The notes under the pieces: generated by a model
Told to the model about the DNA's origin: nothing
Database searches by the model: none
Seen by the model: only the letters and a program-made list of their open reading frames with translations
Part shown: one piece after another, positions 1 to 7,809 of the stretch
Layout: each line of letters begins with the position of its first letter
Numbering within the stretch: position 1 is the first letter of the stretch
Position numbers and translations under genes: made by a program
Assembly: GCF_005697565.1 (NCBI RefSeq)
Contig: NZ_CP040004.1
Span: 62,001-126,000, forward strand
Length of the DNA stretch: 64,000 bases
Direction: 5' to 3'
Source of the DNA: Candidatus Nanosynbacter featherlites
GTDB lineage: Bacteria; Patescibacteriota; Saccharimonadia; Saccharimonadales; Saccharimonadaceae

Positions 1-6
1 ATGATC

Positions 7-36
7 TTGACTAATCGCCTATGCTTATGCTATAAT
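7..36 (+). promoter_or_regulatory. Promoter of the DHH-like gene / truB operon
   Basis: TTGACT at 7-12, an 18-bp spacer and TATAAT at 31-36 preceded by TGC (extended -10). Transcription would begin near position 43, leaving a leader of about 38 nt with an AGGA before the ATG at 81. Confidence 0.7.
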
Positions 37-80
37 TCAGCCAAAGGCTATAGCAATAAAAAGAAACAGGAAAACAAACA

Positions 81-1892
81 ATGAGCACCGCTTCCGCCAA
101 GCAGCAGGTAATCCAAAAAATCAAAGAAAATACTAATATATTAGTTACGGTTAGTCGTGATCCAAGCGTTGATGAACTATCAGCAGCACTGGGGCTAACG
201 CTATTTTTGAATGAGCTTGGAAAACATGCTACAGCGGTGTTCTCTGGTAAGATTCCACCAGCAATAAATTTTCTGGAGCCTGATAAGACATTTGAGGACA
301 CGGCGGACAGTCTCAGAGACTTTATCATCGCACTTGATAAGGACAAGGCGGATCACTTGCGGTACAAAATCGTTGACGATGCGGTTGTGAAAATTTTTAT
401 CACACCGTACAGAACGACAATTACTGAAGCAGACTTGGAATTCTCACAGGGTGATTACAACATTGAGCTGGTGTTGGCTTTGAACGTTGAAGATAGCAAT
501 CATCTTGATGAAGCCTTGACGGCCCATGGTAAAATTTTGCACAGTGCTGACGTAGTGACGGTGACGGCTCGGGACATCAAGAGTAGTTTGGGTGCGATTG
601 ATTGGCACGAGCGCAATGCTAGTGGTGTGAGCGAGATGCTTTTGGAATTGGTTGATGAGCTGAAGACGGTCAAGGCAACATTGGATGAACAGATGGCAAA
701 TGCGTTTATGACCGGTATCGTTGCTGTAACTAATAGGTTTAGTAACAACCTGACATCACCTCGCGTCATGACAGCTGCCGCAGACTTGATGGCCGCAGGC
801 GCCAATCAGCAATTGATTGCTGCAAAGTTAGTGGAAGCTGAGGAGTTGGAAGCTCCTGTTGATGAACCAGAAGATGCCAACACTCCAGATGAATCGCCAG
901 ATACTGACGAGGCAGAGGTGGACAATACAAAGCTATCAATTAGCCGTTCATCCCGCAAGCAGCCACCAAAAAAATCAGACAAAGAGCTACCAAAACCAGA
1001 TGATGGCACCCTGGAGATCTCGCACCAAAAGAGGGGTGATTTAGACGAGGTTGCTCGACGAACTCAGGCTGAGGCTCAAGACGAGGCTGCACGTGCTGCA
1101 GAATCATACTTAGAGAAGCAATTAGCCAAATCTACCCCAGAAGAGACGGTAGAATCAGAAGAGCCAGCAAAGCTACCAGAACCAGAATATAGTTTACCGG
1201 CCATCAAGCCACTGGGTAGCCCGCAGTCTACGAAAGATGAGTTACCAGAGCCGTCAGTAGGTGGTACGTTTAATGCCTCAACTGAGCAGGCTGCAGAAGA
1301 CAAGAAGCGAGAAGCTGAAAGTGGTCGTAACCGCACAATTTTGAATCATGGCCAACCTGGCAGTAGTCAAGGGGGGTTTAGCGATTCGCCAATAAACGCG
1401 ACAGTTGCTCGTCATAATGATGAGCCAAAGTCGGTTGATCCGTTTGCTGAAACGAACAATAATATGCAAAGTAATAGATCAATCTCTCCTTTAGGGGAGG
1501 CCTCAACCATTGCTGGGCACAACGGTGATGTCATGGCTGCGCTCAGCGAAGATACCTCAAAGGTGTTGGGAGCTAACCAACCATTGGGTCAACCAAGCCA
1601 CGAAGCGGTTAGTGAGGCGTTAGCAGCAGTACCTAATGTCCCGGATCCGTTAGCACCGACTAGCGCTCCTGGTGCGCCAACCTTGGCAGAAATTGAATCT
1701 TCCACCAAGAATATAGCAGGGTTGCCGCCAATGCCTGACTTTAGCACTTTGCCAGAGTTACCAGCGGCCTTTCCGCCAGCTCCAGCAGCCAGTCCCGCTG
1801 TTCCATCAGTGCCAGCGGCAACGCCACCAGCCGTGAACAATACCAATTCTGAATTCAACCCAACGCAGTTCCAGATTCCAGGACAAAATTAG
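81..1892 (+). CDS. DHH phosphoesterase-like protein with long disordered tail
   Basis: A 603-aa protein. Residues about 1-270 resemble the DHH/NrnA fold: the first strand and loop ILVTVSRDPSVDELSAALGL sit where active members have a HxxPDxDxxGS metal motif. The leading His and first Asp pattern are altered, and I see no DHH triad, so catalysis is doubtful. Residues about 270-603 are Pro/Ala/Glu/Ser rich, low in complexity and probably disordered. In many bacteria an nrnA-type gene lies between rbfA and truB; here truB follows after one base, which supports descent from that gene. It may now bind nucleotides or RNA without hydrolysing them. The domain assignment is moderate and the function is inferred. 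Confidence 0.6.
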   Translation: MSTASAKQQVIQKIKENTNILVTVSRDPSVDELSAALGLTLFLNELGKHATAVFSGKIPPAINFLEPDKTFEDTADSLRDFIIALDKDKADHLRYKIVDDAVVKIFITPYRTTITEADLEFSQGDYNIELVLALNVEDSNHLDEALTAHGKILHSADVVTVTARDIKSSLGAIDWHERNASGVSEMLLELVDELKTVKATLDEQMANAFMTGIVAVTNRFSNNLTSPRVMTAAADLMAAGANQQLIAAKLVEAEELEAPVDEPEDANTPDESPDTDEAEVDNTKLSISRSSRKQPPKKSDKELPKPDDGTLEISHQKRGDLDEVARRTQAEAQDEAARAAESYLEKQLAKSTPEETVESEEPAKLPEPEYSLPAIKPLGSPQSTKDELPEPSVGGTFNASTEQAAEDKKREAESGRNRTILNHGQPGSSQGGFSDSPINATVARHNDEPKSVDPFAETNNNMQSNRSISPLGEASTIAGHNGDVMAALSEDTSKVLGANQPLGQPSHEAVSEALAAVPNVPDPLAPTSAPGAPTLAEIESSTKNIAGLPPMPDFSTLPELPAAFPPAPAASPAVPSVPAATPPAVNNTNSEFNPTQFQIPGQN

Positions 1893-1893
1893 C

Positions 1894-2559
1894 ATGATAC
1901 CAAATGATGATATTGTGCTCATTGATAAGCCAGCTGGTATGAGCAGTTTTGGTGTGGTCGCCAGAATCAGGAGGGTGCTCAGTCAGCAGCTGGGTAAGAA
2001 AGCAAAAGTTGGACACACCGGCACGTTGGATCCGTTTGCTACTGGTCTGATGATTTTGGTGACTGGTAAAAAATGTAAAGAAGCCGGGTTGTTTACTAAG
2101 TTAGACAAGTGGTATCGAGCAGAAATCATATTGGGAGTAACCAGCACGACGGGGGATCCTGAAGGGGAGCTTACGCCAGTGTCTGACCACCAGCCGACGA
2201 TTGAAGCAGTGAGACAAGCGACACGGCAGTTTATTGGGGTGATTGAGCAAATCCCGCCAGTCTTTAGTGCCATCAAAATCAATGGGCAGCGTGCCTATCA
2301 ATTGGCGCGAAAAGGGCAGGCGGTTGCTATGCCAGTACGGCAGATTACGGTCTATGACATTGAGATTGAATCATATGACTATCCAAACCTATACATCAAT
2401 GCCCATGTCTCCAGTGGTACATATATTCGCACTCTGGCAGAGGATATTGGGAAATATTTGGGAACCGGCGCTTACTGTCAATCGTTGCGGCGCACGAAAA
2501 TTGCCAATTTTACCATCGAACAAGCAGTAAAACTGTCGGATTTTGGCATAGAGAACTAG
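1894..2559 (+). CDS. truB: tRNA pseudouridine(55) synthase TruB
   Basis: Makes pseudouridine 55 in the T-loop of tRNAs. The 221-aa protein carries the catalytic motif GHTGTLDPFATG with the nucleophilic Asp at residue 46, and the later SGTYIRTLAEDIG motif of the family. It is shorter than the E. coli enzyme (about 314 aa) because the C-terminal PUA domain is missing, as in short TruB forms. The ATG lies one base after the stop of the upstream gene, so translation is probably coupled. An orphan prepilin and rpsO follow; truB-rpsO proximity is common in bacteria. Confidence 0.93.
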   Translation: MIPNDDIVLIDKPAGMSSFGVVARIRRVLSQQLGKKAKVGHTGTLDPFATGLMILVTGKKCKEAGLFTKLDKWYRAEIILGVTSTTGDPEGELTPVSDHQPTIEAVRQATRQFIGVIEQIPPVFSAIKINGQRAYQLARKGQAVAMPVRQITVYDIEIESYDYPNLYINAHVSSGTYIRTLAEDIGKYLGTGAYCQSLRRTKIANFTIEQAVKLSDFGIEN

Positions 2560-2564
2560 AGTGG

Positions 2565-2570
2565 TATTAT
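2565..2570 (+). promoter_or_regulatory. -10 element giving a near-leaderless prepilin mRNA
   Basis: TATTAT preceded by TGG (extended -10) ends 6 nt before the ATG at 2577, so transcription would start at or next to the start codon. The -35 is weak. The in-frame ATG at 2571 lies within the expected melted region and is probably not used. Confidence 0.5.
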
Positions 2571-2576
2571 ATGGAT

Positions 2577-3056
2577 ATGAAGCATAAGGGTTTTACACTG
2601 ATTGAAGTATTAATTGTTATAGCGGTGATTGCTGTTTTGGCATCAATAGCGATTGTTTCGTATCGGTCGGTACGTGAAAATGGGTTGGATGCTAAAATTC
2701 GGTCTGTGGTTAAAACTGTAGGTGACGCTGCTGTTTTAGCGGAATCCAGAGGAAAGCAGTTAAAAAGTTTTCCTATGTTTAGTGCGCCAACTGGTGTTCA
2801 GAGTCTTGTTCCAGAGTACCTGAAATCTGACTATCGAGAAGGTGTCTCGAGTAAGAAAGCAGCTGATGATGAAGCGATTTTTCGGATATTTCAATGTCAA
2901 GATGGCGGCAAAGGGTTTGTAATATACGCTGCTCTCAATAATCCAACAACTGAAGACATAGCGACATTTAATCGTATTCGTTCAGCTTGTCATCATAATG
3001 ATAGCCAGGTGCCCACCAGTGGTTCCACAGTATATAGCTACGCACAACTGTTCTAG
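2577..3056 (+). CDS. Type IV prepilin-like protein (orphan)
   Basis: About 159 aa. It starts with a short basic leader, then GFTLIEVLIVIAVIAVLAS: the class III prepilin signal, with cleavage before Phe, the +5 Glu, and a hydrophobic alpha1 helix. The remainder is a small globular domain with two cysteines (about residues 105 and 140) that could form the D-region disulfide. It lies 20 kb from the main pilus locus, between truB and rpsO, so it probably uses the PilD, PilB and PilC encoded at 26-32 kb. Whether it is a major pilin, minor pilin or pseudopilin cannot be told. ATG 2577 was preferred over 2571 because of the -10 position. Confidence 0.85.
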   Translation: MKHKGFTLIEVLIVIAVIAVLASIAIVSYRSVRENGLDAKIRSVVKTVGDAAVLAESRGKQLKSFPMFSAPTGVQSLVPEYLKSDYREGVSSKKAADDEAIFRIFQCQDGGKGFVIYAALNNPTTEDIATFNRIRSACHHNDSQVPTSGSTVYSYAQLF

Positions 3057-3065
3057 TGGTACTGC

Positions 3066-3094
3066 TTGAAAATATCGTTTACTCCTGATATAAT
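3066..3094 (+). promoter_or_regulatory. rpsO promoter, near-leaderless
   Basis: TTGAAA (3066-3071), a 17-bp spacer, then TATAAT (3089-3094) with TGA in front. Only 9 nt separate the -10 from the rpsO ATG, and no Shine-Dalgarno sequence fits between. This is one of the clearest leaderless-type promoters in the window. Confidence 0.75.
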
Positions 3095-3103
3095 CAAACG
3101 GCT

Positions 3104-3370
3104 ATGATCAGTAAAGAGAACAAGCAAAAAGCGATTGCTTTGACTCAGGTTGGCAAGAACGACGTCGGTAGCCCACAGGTGCAGATTTCGATTTTGACAG
3201 CTCGTATCAAAGAAGTTACAGAGCACTTGAAGGTGAATAAACACGACTTCATGGCTCGTCGCGGCCTTGTCCAGATGGTAGGTAAGCGTAAACGCCTGCT
3301 AAAATACTTGGAGCGAACTGACTTTGAGAGTTACAAGCAAGTGCTGGCTACATTGGGACTGCGCAAATAA
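3104..3370 (+). CDS. rpsO: 30S ribosomal protein S15
   Basis: Binds the central domain of 16S rRNA and nucleates platform assembly. The 88 aa match the usual length. The family segments VGSPQVQISILTARI, HKHDF-like KVNKHDFMARRGL and the basic RKRLLKYL are all present. It has its own promoter, overlapping the end of the prepilin gene region, and its own intrinsic terminator. The short distance from -10 to ATG implies translation of a leaderless or 1-3 nt leader mRNA. Confidence 0.97.
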   Translation: MISKENKQKAIALTQVGKNDVGSPQVQISILTARIKEVTEHLKVNKHDFMARRGLVQMVGKRKRLLKYLERTDFESYKQVLATLGLRK

Positions 3371-3390
3371 GCAAGCCAAGTAGTTTCAGG

Positions 3391-3421
3391 TCCGCCCTAC
3401 TATGTTGGGGCGGATTTTTTG
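3391..3421 (+). terminator. Intrinsic terminator of rpsO
   Basis: TCCGCCC and GGGCGGA arms around a 10-nt loop, followed by seven T residues. The convergent sortase gene ends just downstream. Confidence 0.85.
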
Positions 3422-3425
3422 TGGA

Positions 3426-4016
3426 CTATTTAGGAACAGCGATGATGACTTCGCGTTTATCAAATGAACCACCCAGGGAACATGAATACAGGGTCAAGCG
3501 TGGTTGATCGGTCCGTTCTTCTATCTCAATAGCATCAGGCTTAACCTTATATATATCATATATGCTGTACTCGTAGCGTTTACCATCATAATCAACCGTG
3601 ATAGAGTCACCAACTTTGAGTTTGTTGATGTTGTAGAACGGAGAGTTATTAATGGTGCGTTGTGGTGTTGGTCCAATCTGGAAGCGGTGAGCAGCAACGA
3701 TGAAATTTCCACCATCTTTGGGATTACCATTTTCTGGTTTGCGCCACCAGGCAGTTAGCTCTAACACTTCTGCGCCACCTGTTTTGTAGGGGATATTGAC
3801 ATTGATAGCCGGGATGTAAATGCGATTTTCTGGGTGGAATTCATCAGTTGTTTTTTGTAGAACCTTGGTTGTCTCGTTGTTCTTGGGGTCGATGAACTGT
3901 GTGGCAAAAAAGGGGCTAAAAATAGTAATGAGCAAATATCCGCCACCTACCAATAATGCTAATGCTATACCTAATATGAGATAATCTTTTGTCGTTTTAG
4001 TACGTTTAATCTTCAC
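3426..4016 (-). CDS. Sortase family transpeptidase
   Basis: Membrane-anchored cysteine transpeptidase that joins LPxTG-type surface proteins to the envelope. An N-terminal TM segment (LILGIALALLVGGGYLLITI) is followed by a sortase beta-barrel with the catalytic His in IVAAHRF, the Cys in LTLYSCS and a C-terminal Arg in DKREVIIAVP. The length (about 196-199 aa) suits single-domain sortases; the class (D/E-like) is uncertain. A likely substrate is the LPRTG protein at 56.1-57.7 kb. I prefer GTG at 4016: an extended -10 (TGC-TATAAT, 4029-4024) overlaps the ATG at 4025 and lies 7 nt before the GTG. If that is not the promoter, the start is 4025. Confidence 0.9.
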   Translation of the reverse strand: MKIKRTKTTKDYLILGIALALLVGGGYLLITIFSPFFATQFIDPKNNETTKVLQKTTDEFHPENRIYIPAINVNIPYKTGGAEVLELTAWWRKPENGNPKDGGNFIVAAHRFQIGPTPQRTINNSPFYNINKLKVGDSITVDYDGKRYEYSIYDIYKVKPDAIEIEERTDQPRLTLYSCSLGGSFDKREVIIAVPK

Positions 4017-4061
4017 GCTTATCATTATAGCAGTTCACCGGGTGGTGGCTGAAGAGTGTGA

Positions 4062-4164
4062 TATAATGAAAGAGTAAATAACCGCGAATGGTGATAGAGA
4101 CGAGAGTTCATGAGATATCAGCTTTCACCCCTGTTACTTTTCGCGATAAGAAAGGAGGCTCATA
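4062..4164 (+). promoter_or_regulatory. pnp promoter and long structured 5' leader
   Basis: TGA-TATAAT (-10 at 4062-4067) is followed by a leader of about 90 nt ending in AAAGGAGG (4151-4158). The leader can fold into a long hairpin: GCGAA near 4084 pairs with TTCGC near 4139, and GGTGA near 4090 with TCACC near 4127. In E. coli, RNase III and PNPase act on a pnp leader hairpin for autoregulation; a similar loop here is inference. Confidence 0.5.
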
Positions 4165-6273
4165 ATGAGCATTATTAATCCAAGTGGCAAGGATATTTTT
4201 AGTGTTACCACTGAATGGTGTGGTCGACCGCTGACGTTAGAGGTAAATAGGGTCGGTTTTCGTACTACCGCCAGTGTAGTAGCGCGTTACGGCGACACTG
4301 TTGTGCTGGGTACGGCGATGGTTGGCTCGCGACCAGTGGAGCTGGATTATTTCCCGCTGTCAATCGATTATGAAGAGAAGTTTTATGCTGCGGGCAAGAT
4401 TTCCGGCAGTCGATTTATCAAGCGAGAAGGTCGGCCGTCGGATGAGGCAATATTGATTGGGCGGCTGATTGACCGACCAATTCGCCCCCTGTTTCCGAAG
4501 GGGTATCGGCAGGAAGTCCAGGTTGTGTCGAGTGTCCTCAGCATGGACCCAAGCTTCCGTCCTGATATGGTGGCGATAGTGGCAGCCAGCGCAGCGCTGA
4601 GCCTGACGGGTACACCATTTGATGGACCAGTAGCAGGACTACGTGTGGGTCACGTTAATGGTGAGTTTAAGGCCTTTTTGACCCCTGAGGAGCGTGCAGT
4701 AAGCGACTTGGATTTGGTGGTTGCTGGTATTGAGAATGGCATCACCATGGTGGAAGCGGGTGCTCATGAAGTGAGCGAACAAGTGATTATTGATGCAATG
4801 GCGTGGGCGCATCAGATGATGCAGCCAGCTATCCAGCTTCAGCGTCAGTTGGCAGAAAAAGTCGCACCAGCTGCACAGCAATACGAACTGGTTCTACCAG
4901 ATGAAACCATTCAGTCAGAAGTTGACGCGTGGGTTGATGGTAAGTTTGGTGCAGCTATTCGTCGTGCCTACCCAGAGCGCAATGAATTGATCGCGGATAT
5001 TCGTCAGGCGTTTCATGACGAATTTACCGAAAAACTTGGCGAGAGTTATGATGAACTGCGACCTCAATACGACGAGGCCTTTACATTGGCGCTCCACAAG
5101 GACGTACGCCGAGGTATCGTTGAGGACAAGGTGCGTCCAGATGGTCGTCAATTGACGGAAATCCGACCACTCAGCTCAGAAGTTGGTTTCTTACCGCGAG
5201 CACACGGATCAAGCTTGTTTACCCGTGGTGTGACCCAGGGTATGAACATCGTTACCTTGGCGCCGCTGAGCTACGCACAGTTGGTGGACACTATGGAGCA
5301 GACCGATTACGAACGACGTTATATGCATCACTACAACGCTCCAGGCTACACGGTTGGTGAAGTGCGCCGTTTGGGCAGTCCGGGTCGTCGGGAAATTGGG
5401 CATGGCTACTTGGCGGAGCGGGCGTTAACGCCAGTTTTGCCAAGTGAAGAAGAATTCCCATATGCTATTCGTTCGGTAACGGAAATCATGAGTCAGAACG
5501 GTTCTACCTCAATGGCAGCAACCTGTTCAAGTTGTTTGGCGCTGATGGATGCGGGTGTGCCACTCAAAGCGCCGGTCTCTGGTATCGCCATGGGCTTAAT
5601 GATGGATGGTGATACGCCATATGTGCTGAGCGACATTGCTGATGCTGAAGACTTTGCTGGTGATATGGACTTCAAGGTGACGGGTACGGCCAAGGGAATT
5701 ACCGCCCTTCAGATGGATATGAAGGTGCATGGATTGCCGGTTGACATTTTGGCGCAAGCAATTGAGCAATCAAAAGCTGGCCGAGCGCACATTTTGGAGC
5801 ATATGTTGTCAGTATTACCACAACCACGCCAAGCATTGAGCCCATACGCACCGCGAATTGAGAAGATTAAGATTAATCCAGACAAGATTGGCGCGGTGAT
5901 TGGCAAGGGTGGAGAAATGATCAATAAGATCACCTCTGAAACTGGTGCTGAAATTGATATCAAAGAAGACGGTTTAATCACTGTGGCTAGCCCAGATGGC
6001 GCATCAATTGAAAAAGCTATGAACTGGATCAAGAGTTTGGTAGAAGAGCCAGAAGTTGGCAAGATCTATGAGGGTCGGGTCGTTGGTATCAAAGACTTTG
6101 GTGCTTTTGTGAATATCTTGCCAGGAGTTGATGGTATGGTACACATTTCAAAGCTGGCCGAAGGTCGGGTAAATAAGGTGACTGATGTCGTCAAAGAAGG
6201 TCAGACTGTTCGGGTCAAGATAACTGGTATTGACGAGCGCGGTAAGATCAATTTGACGATGATTGGTTTGTAG
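4165..6273 (+). CDS. pnp: Polyribonucleotide nucleotidyltransferase (PNPase)
   Basis: Phosphorolytic 3'-5' exoribonuclease of mRNA decay. The 702-aa protein has two RNase PH-like cores (residues about 10-230 and 325-545; [11 protein letters not shown] marks the second). A KH domain follows with [10 protein letters not shown] near residue 575, then an S1 domain from [17 protein letters not shown] near 631 to the end. The length and order are canonical. The ATG has a strong AAAGGAGG with 6-nt spacing. With RNase J at 10 kb, it gives the organism 5' and 3' decay enzymes. It sits alone between two promoters. Confidence 0.97.
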   Translation: MSIINPSGKDIFSVTTEWCGRPLTLEVNRVGFRTTASVVARYGDTVVLGTAMVGSRPVELDYFPLSIDYEEKFYAAGKISGSRFIKREGRPSDEAILIGRLIDRPIRPLFPKGYRQEVQVVSSVLSMDPSFRPDMVAIVAASAALSLTGTPFDGPVAGLRVGHVNGEFKAFLTPEERAVSDLDLVVAGIENGITMVEAGAHEVSEQVIIDAMAWAHQMMQPAIQLQRQLAEKVAPAAQQYELVLPDETIQSEVDAWVDGKFGAAIRRAYPERNELIADIRQAFHDEFTEKLGESYDELRPQYDEAFTLALHKDVRRGIVEDKVRPDGRQLTEIRPLSSEVGFLPRAHGSSLFTRGVTQGMNIVTLAPLSYAQLVDTMEQTDYERRYMHHYNAPGYTVGEVRRLGSPGRREIGHGYLAERALTPVLPSEEEFPYAIRSVTEIMSQNGSTSMAATCSSCLALMDAGVPLKAPVSGIAMGLMMDGDTPYVLSDIADAEDFAGDMDFKVTGTAKGITALQMDMKVHGLPVDILAQAIEQSKAGRAHILEHMLSVLPQPRQALSPYAPRIEKIKINPDKIGAVIGKGGEMINKITSETGAEIDIKEDGLITVASPDGASIEKAMNWIKSLVEEPEVGKIYEGRVVGIKDFGAFVNILPGVDGMVHISKLAEGRVNKVTDVVKEGQTVRVKITGIDERGKINLTMIGL

Positions 6274-6274
6274 C

Positions 6275-6295
6275 CTGAACATAACCAATGTTCAG
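6275..6295. repeat. Perfect inverted repeat downstream of pnp
   Basis: CTGAACAT and ATGTTCAG, 8-bp arms around AACCA. No T-run follows, so it is a poor terminator. It overlaps the -35 region of the promoter at 6312-6317, so an operator role is possible. Confidence 0.4.
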
Positions 6296-6311
6296 TAAAA
6301 CGTAAGTAGTG

Positions 6312-6317
6312 TACAAT
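6312..6317 (+). promoter_or_regulatory. -10 of the 299-aa membrane protein gene
   Basis: TACAAT with a weak TGTTCA 17 bp upstream, the latter inside the inverted repeat. A conventional leader with AAAAGGAG precedes the ATG at 6343. Confidence 0.5.
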
Positions 6318-6342
6318 TAATAGAGTAAGAAAAGGAGTATGC

Positions 6343-7242
6343 ATGGATAATAAAGGTAATAATACAAACTCGACACCAACTCCCGCTGCAACCGTTCCGG
6401 AACCACGTGTACAACCGGCGCCAACTCAGCCAGTTCCTCAGGGACCAGCCAAGAAAAAGGGCATGAGCAAGGGTATGTTGTGGGGTATCATCGGTGGTTC
6501 GATCGCCTTCATCTTGTTGGTTGTGGGTATCGTTCTTGCGGTGGTTTTGTTAAGTGGTCCAAGTAAAGAAGATTACAAGGAAGCGCACGATAAGGTTACA
6601 AAAGTGCGTGGTACCTATCTACGGGTTGGTTCAGCCTTTCGCATGGTTTCATATGGGACATCAACCGCGTCTACTGATAAGATTAAAGAATCAGTAGAAG
6701 AATACAAGAAGTCGGTTGACGACTTGAAAGATATGAAAGCCTTACGCGACAAAGATGTTAAGCAAAAATATGACGATTTCATCAAACAAAACAATGAATT
6801 TACCGCAATGGTAGGTGATTTGGCTGATGCATCTGATGAATTGTTAGAGACCACAAAGAACTGTCGAGCTGCTACTACCTTTCCTCGATTTAGCTCAGAT
6901 CGTAGTAAGTTACTAGAGAACTATGACAAAACTGTTGGTTCTTGTGTTTCTGCTGTTAAAAAATTAGCCAAAGTAAAGAGCCAGTTGTTGTCCGAAGAAG
7001 CAAAGAAGCTAGTTGATGCTTTTGATGAGCAACGAGGTATAGTTGAGGAGATGCAAAAAGCTCACGATGCTGGCGACGCGTCTGGCCTGTCAGCAGCTGC
7101 GAGTAAATTGTACCGCCAGCTCACAAAGTTCAAGGCTGGTGACGCTCCAAAGAAGCTAAACGAGGCATTCCAAAAGGCAGAGGTTAACTCTCAGTTGAAT
7201 GCTTTGGGCCGCGTATTGACCGAGAAGGCGAACCAGGGATAA
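6343..7242 (+). CDS. Membrane-anchored protein with extracytoplasmic helical domain
   Basis: A 299-aa protein of unknown function. Residues 1-45 are Pro/Thr/Gln rich and probably disordered in the cytoplasm. Residues about 46-72 form one strong TM helix (WGIIGGSIAFILLVVGIVL). The remaining 225 residues are Lys/Glu/Asp/Ala rich and probably all helical, with two cysteines (about residues 173 and 206) that could form a disulfide outside the cell. This is a type II-like topology. The gene has its own promoter and Shine-Dalgarno and a strong terminator, so it is monocistronic. I do not recognise a family. Confidence 0.75.
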   Translation: MDNKGNNTNSTPTPAATVPEPRVQPAPTQPVPQGPAKKKGMSKGMLWGIIGGSIAFILLVVGIVLAVVLLSGPSKEDYKEAHDKVTKVRGTYLRVGSAFRMVSYGTSTASTDKIKESVEEYKKSVDDLKDMKALRDKDVKQKYDDFIKQNNEFTAMVGDLADASDELLETTKNCRAATTFPRFSSDRSKLLENYDKTVGSCVSAVKKLAKVKSQLLSEEAKKLVDAFDEQRGIVEEMQKAHDAGDASGLSAAASKLYRQLTKFKAGDAPKKLNEAFQKAEVNSQLNALGRVLTEKANQG

Positions 7243-7253
7243 CGTGTTACTAT

Positions 7254-7295
7254 AGCAAGTAAAAGCTCCGTCACTTGGCGGAGTTTTTACTTGCT
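7254..7295. terminator. Long hairpin terminator
   Basis: AGCAAGTAAAAGCTCCG pairs with CGGAGTTTTTACTTGCT almost perfectly (about 16 bp). A-run and T-run arms make it able to act in both directions. Confidence 0.85.
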
Positions 7296-7302
7296 ATGGG
7301 GC

Positions 7303-7354
7303 TTGTTTGAAATAACTAAACGTAATATAATAGATAGTCGATATCCACTATATC
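7303..7354 (+). promoter_or_regulatory. Promoter and dyad in the Rrf2 leader
   Basis: TTGTTT (7303-7308), a 17-bp spacer, and TATAAT (7326-7331). Just downstream a dyad, GATAT-CCACT-ATATC (7340-7354), sits over the transcribed start. This is a natural site for autorepression by the Rrf2-type protein, but there is no direct evidence. Confidence 0.5.
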
Positions 7355-7374
7355 TAATTTACGGAAGGACAAGC

Positions 7375-7809
7375 ATGAAACTATCAGGAGCTGTTGAGCA
7401 GGCGTGTTGTATCATGGCAATTTTGGCTGACCCGCAGCGAAAAGCGCCGATAACCAACGATGCTTTAGCAGAAAAGATGTTGGTTTCGCCGACGTATTTG
7501 AAAAAAATTAGTCGTAAACTAGTGGTAGCAAAGCTAATTACCTCAACACAGGGCGCTGTCGGCGGTTTCATTTTGGCGCGGGAAATGGGCCAAGTGACGC
7601 TGCACGATGTGGTGTTGGCGATTGAAGGCGAAGCACCGTTTTTTCAGCCTCAAGGGATTGTCGAACGGGTGTTTGCGTCGCGGTCTCGCCAGGTGGAAAT
7701 TGGCATGACTATGATTGAAAAAGTCTTTTCCGAGGCGCAAGAGAAGTGGAACGAATATCTAAAGACGGTAACGTTAGCAGACGTTGTCAAGGAGGTAATG
7801 CATGGTTGA
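7375..7809 (+). CDS. Rrf2-family transcriptional regulator
   Basis: A 144-aa winged-helix regulator. MKLSGAVEQACCIMAIL and the recognition region SPTYLKKISRKLVVAKLITSTQG-like segment followed by GGFILAR are typical of Rrf2/IscR proteins. The three-cysteine cluster that binds [2Fe-2S] in IscR and NsrR is absent from the loop after VLAIEGE, so it is not an iron-sulfur sensor of that type. ATG 7375 follows GGAAGGAC by about 4 nt and fits the family N-terminus; a longer reading frame from 7291 lies in the promoter. It overlaps the next gene by 8 bp and probably controls it. Confidence 0.85.
   Translation: MKLSGAVEQACCIMAILADPQRKAPITNDALAEKMLVSPTYLKKISRKLVVAKLITSTQGAVGGFILAREMGQVTLHDVVLAIEGEAPFFQPQGIVERVFASRSRQVEIGMTMIEKVFSEAQEKWNEYLKTVTLADVVKEVMHG

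Noticed and set aside
6275..6295. Inverted repeat as the pnp terminator
   Set aside because: No T-tract follows and the arms are AT-rich; kept only as a possible operator.
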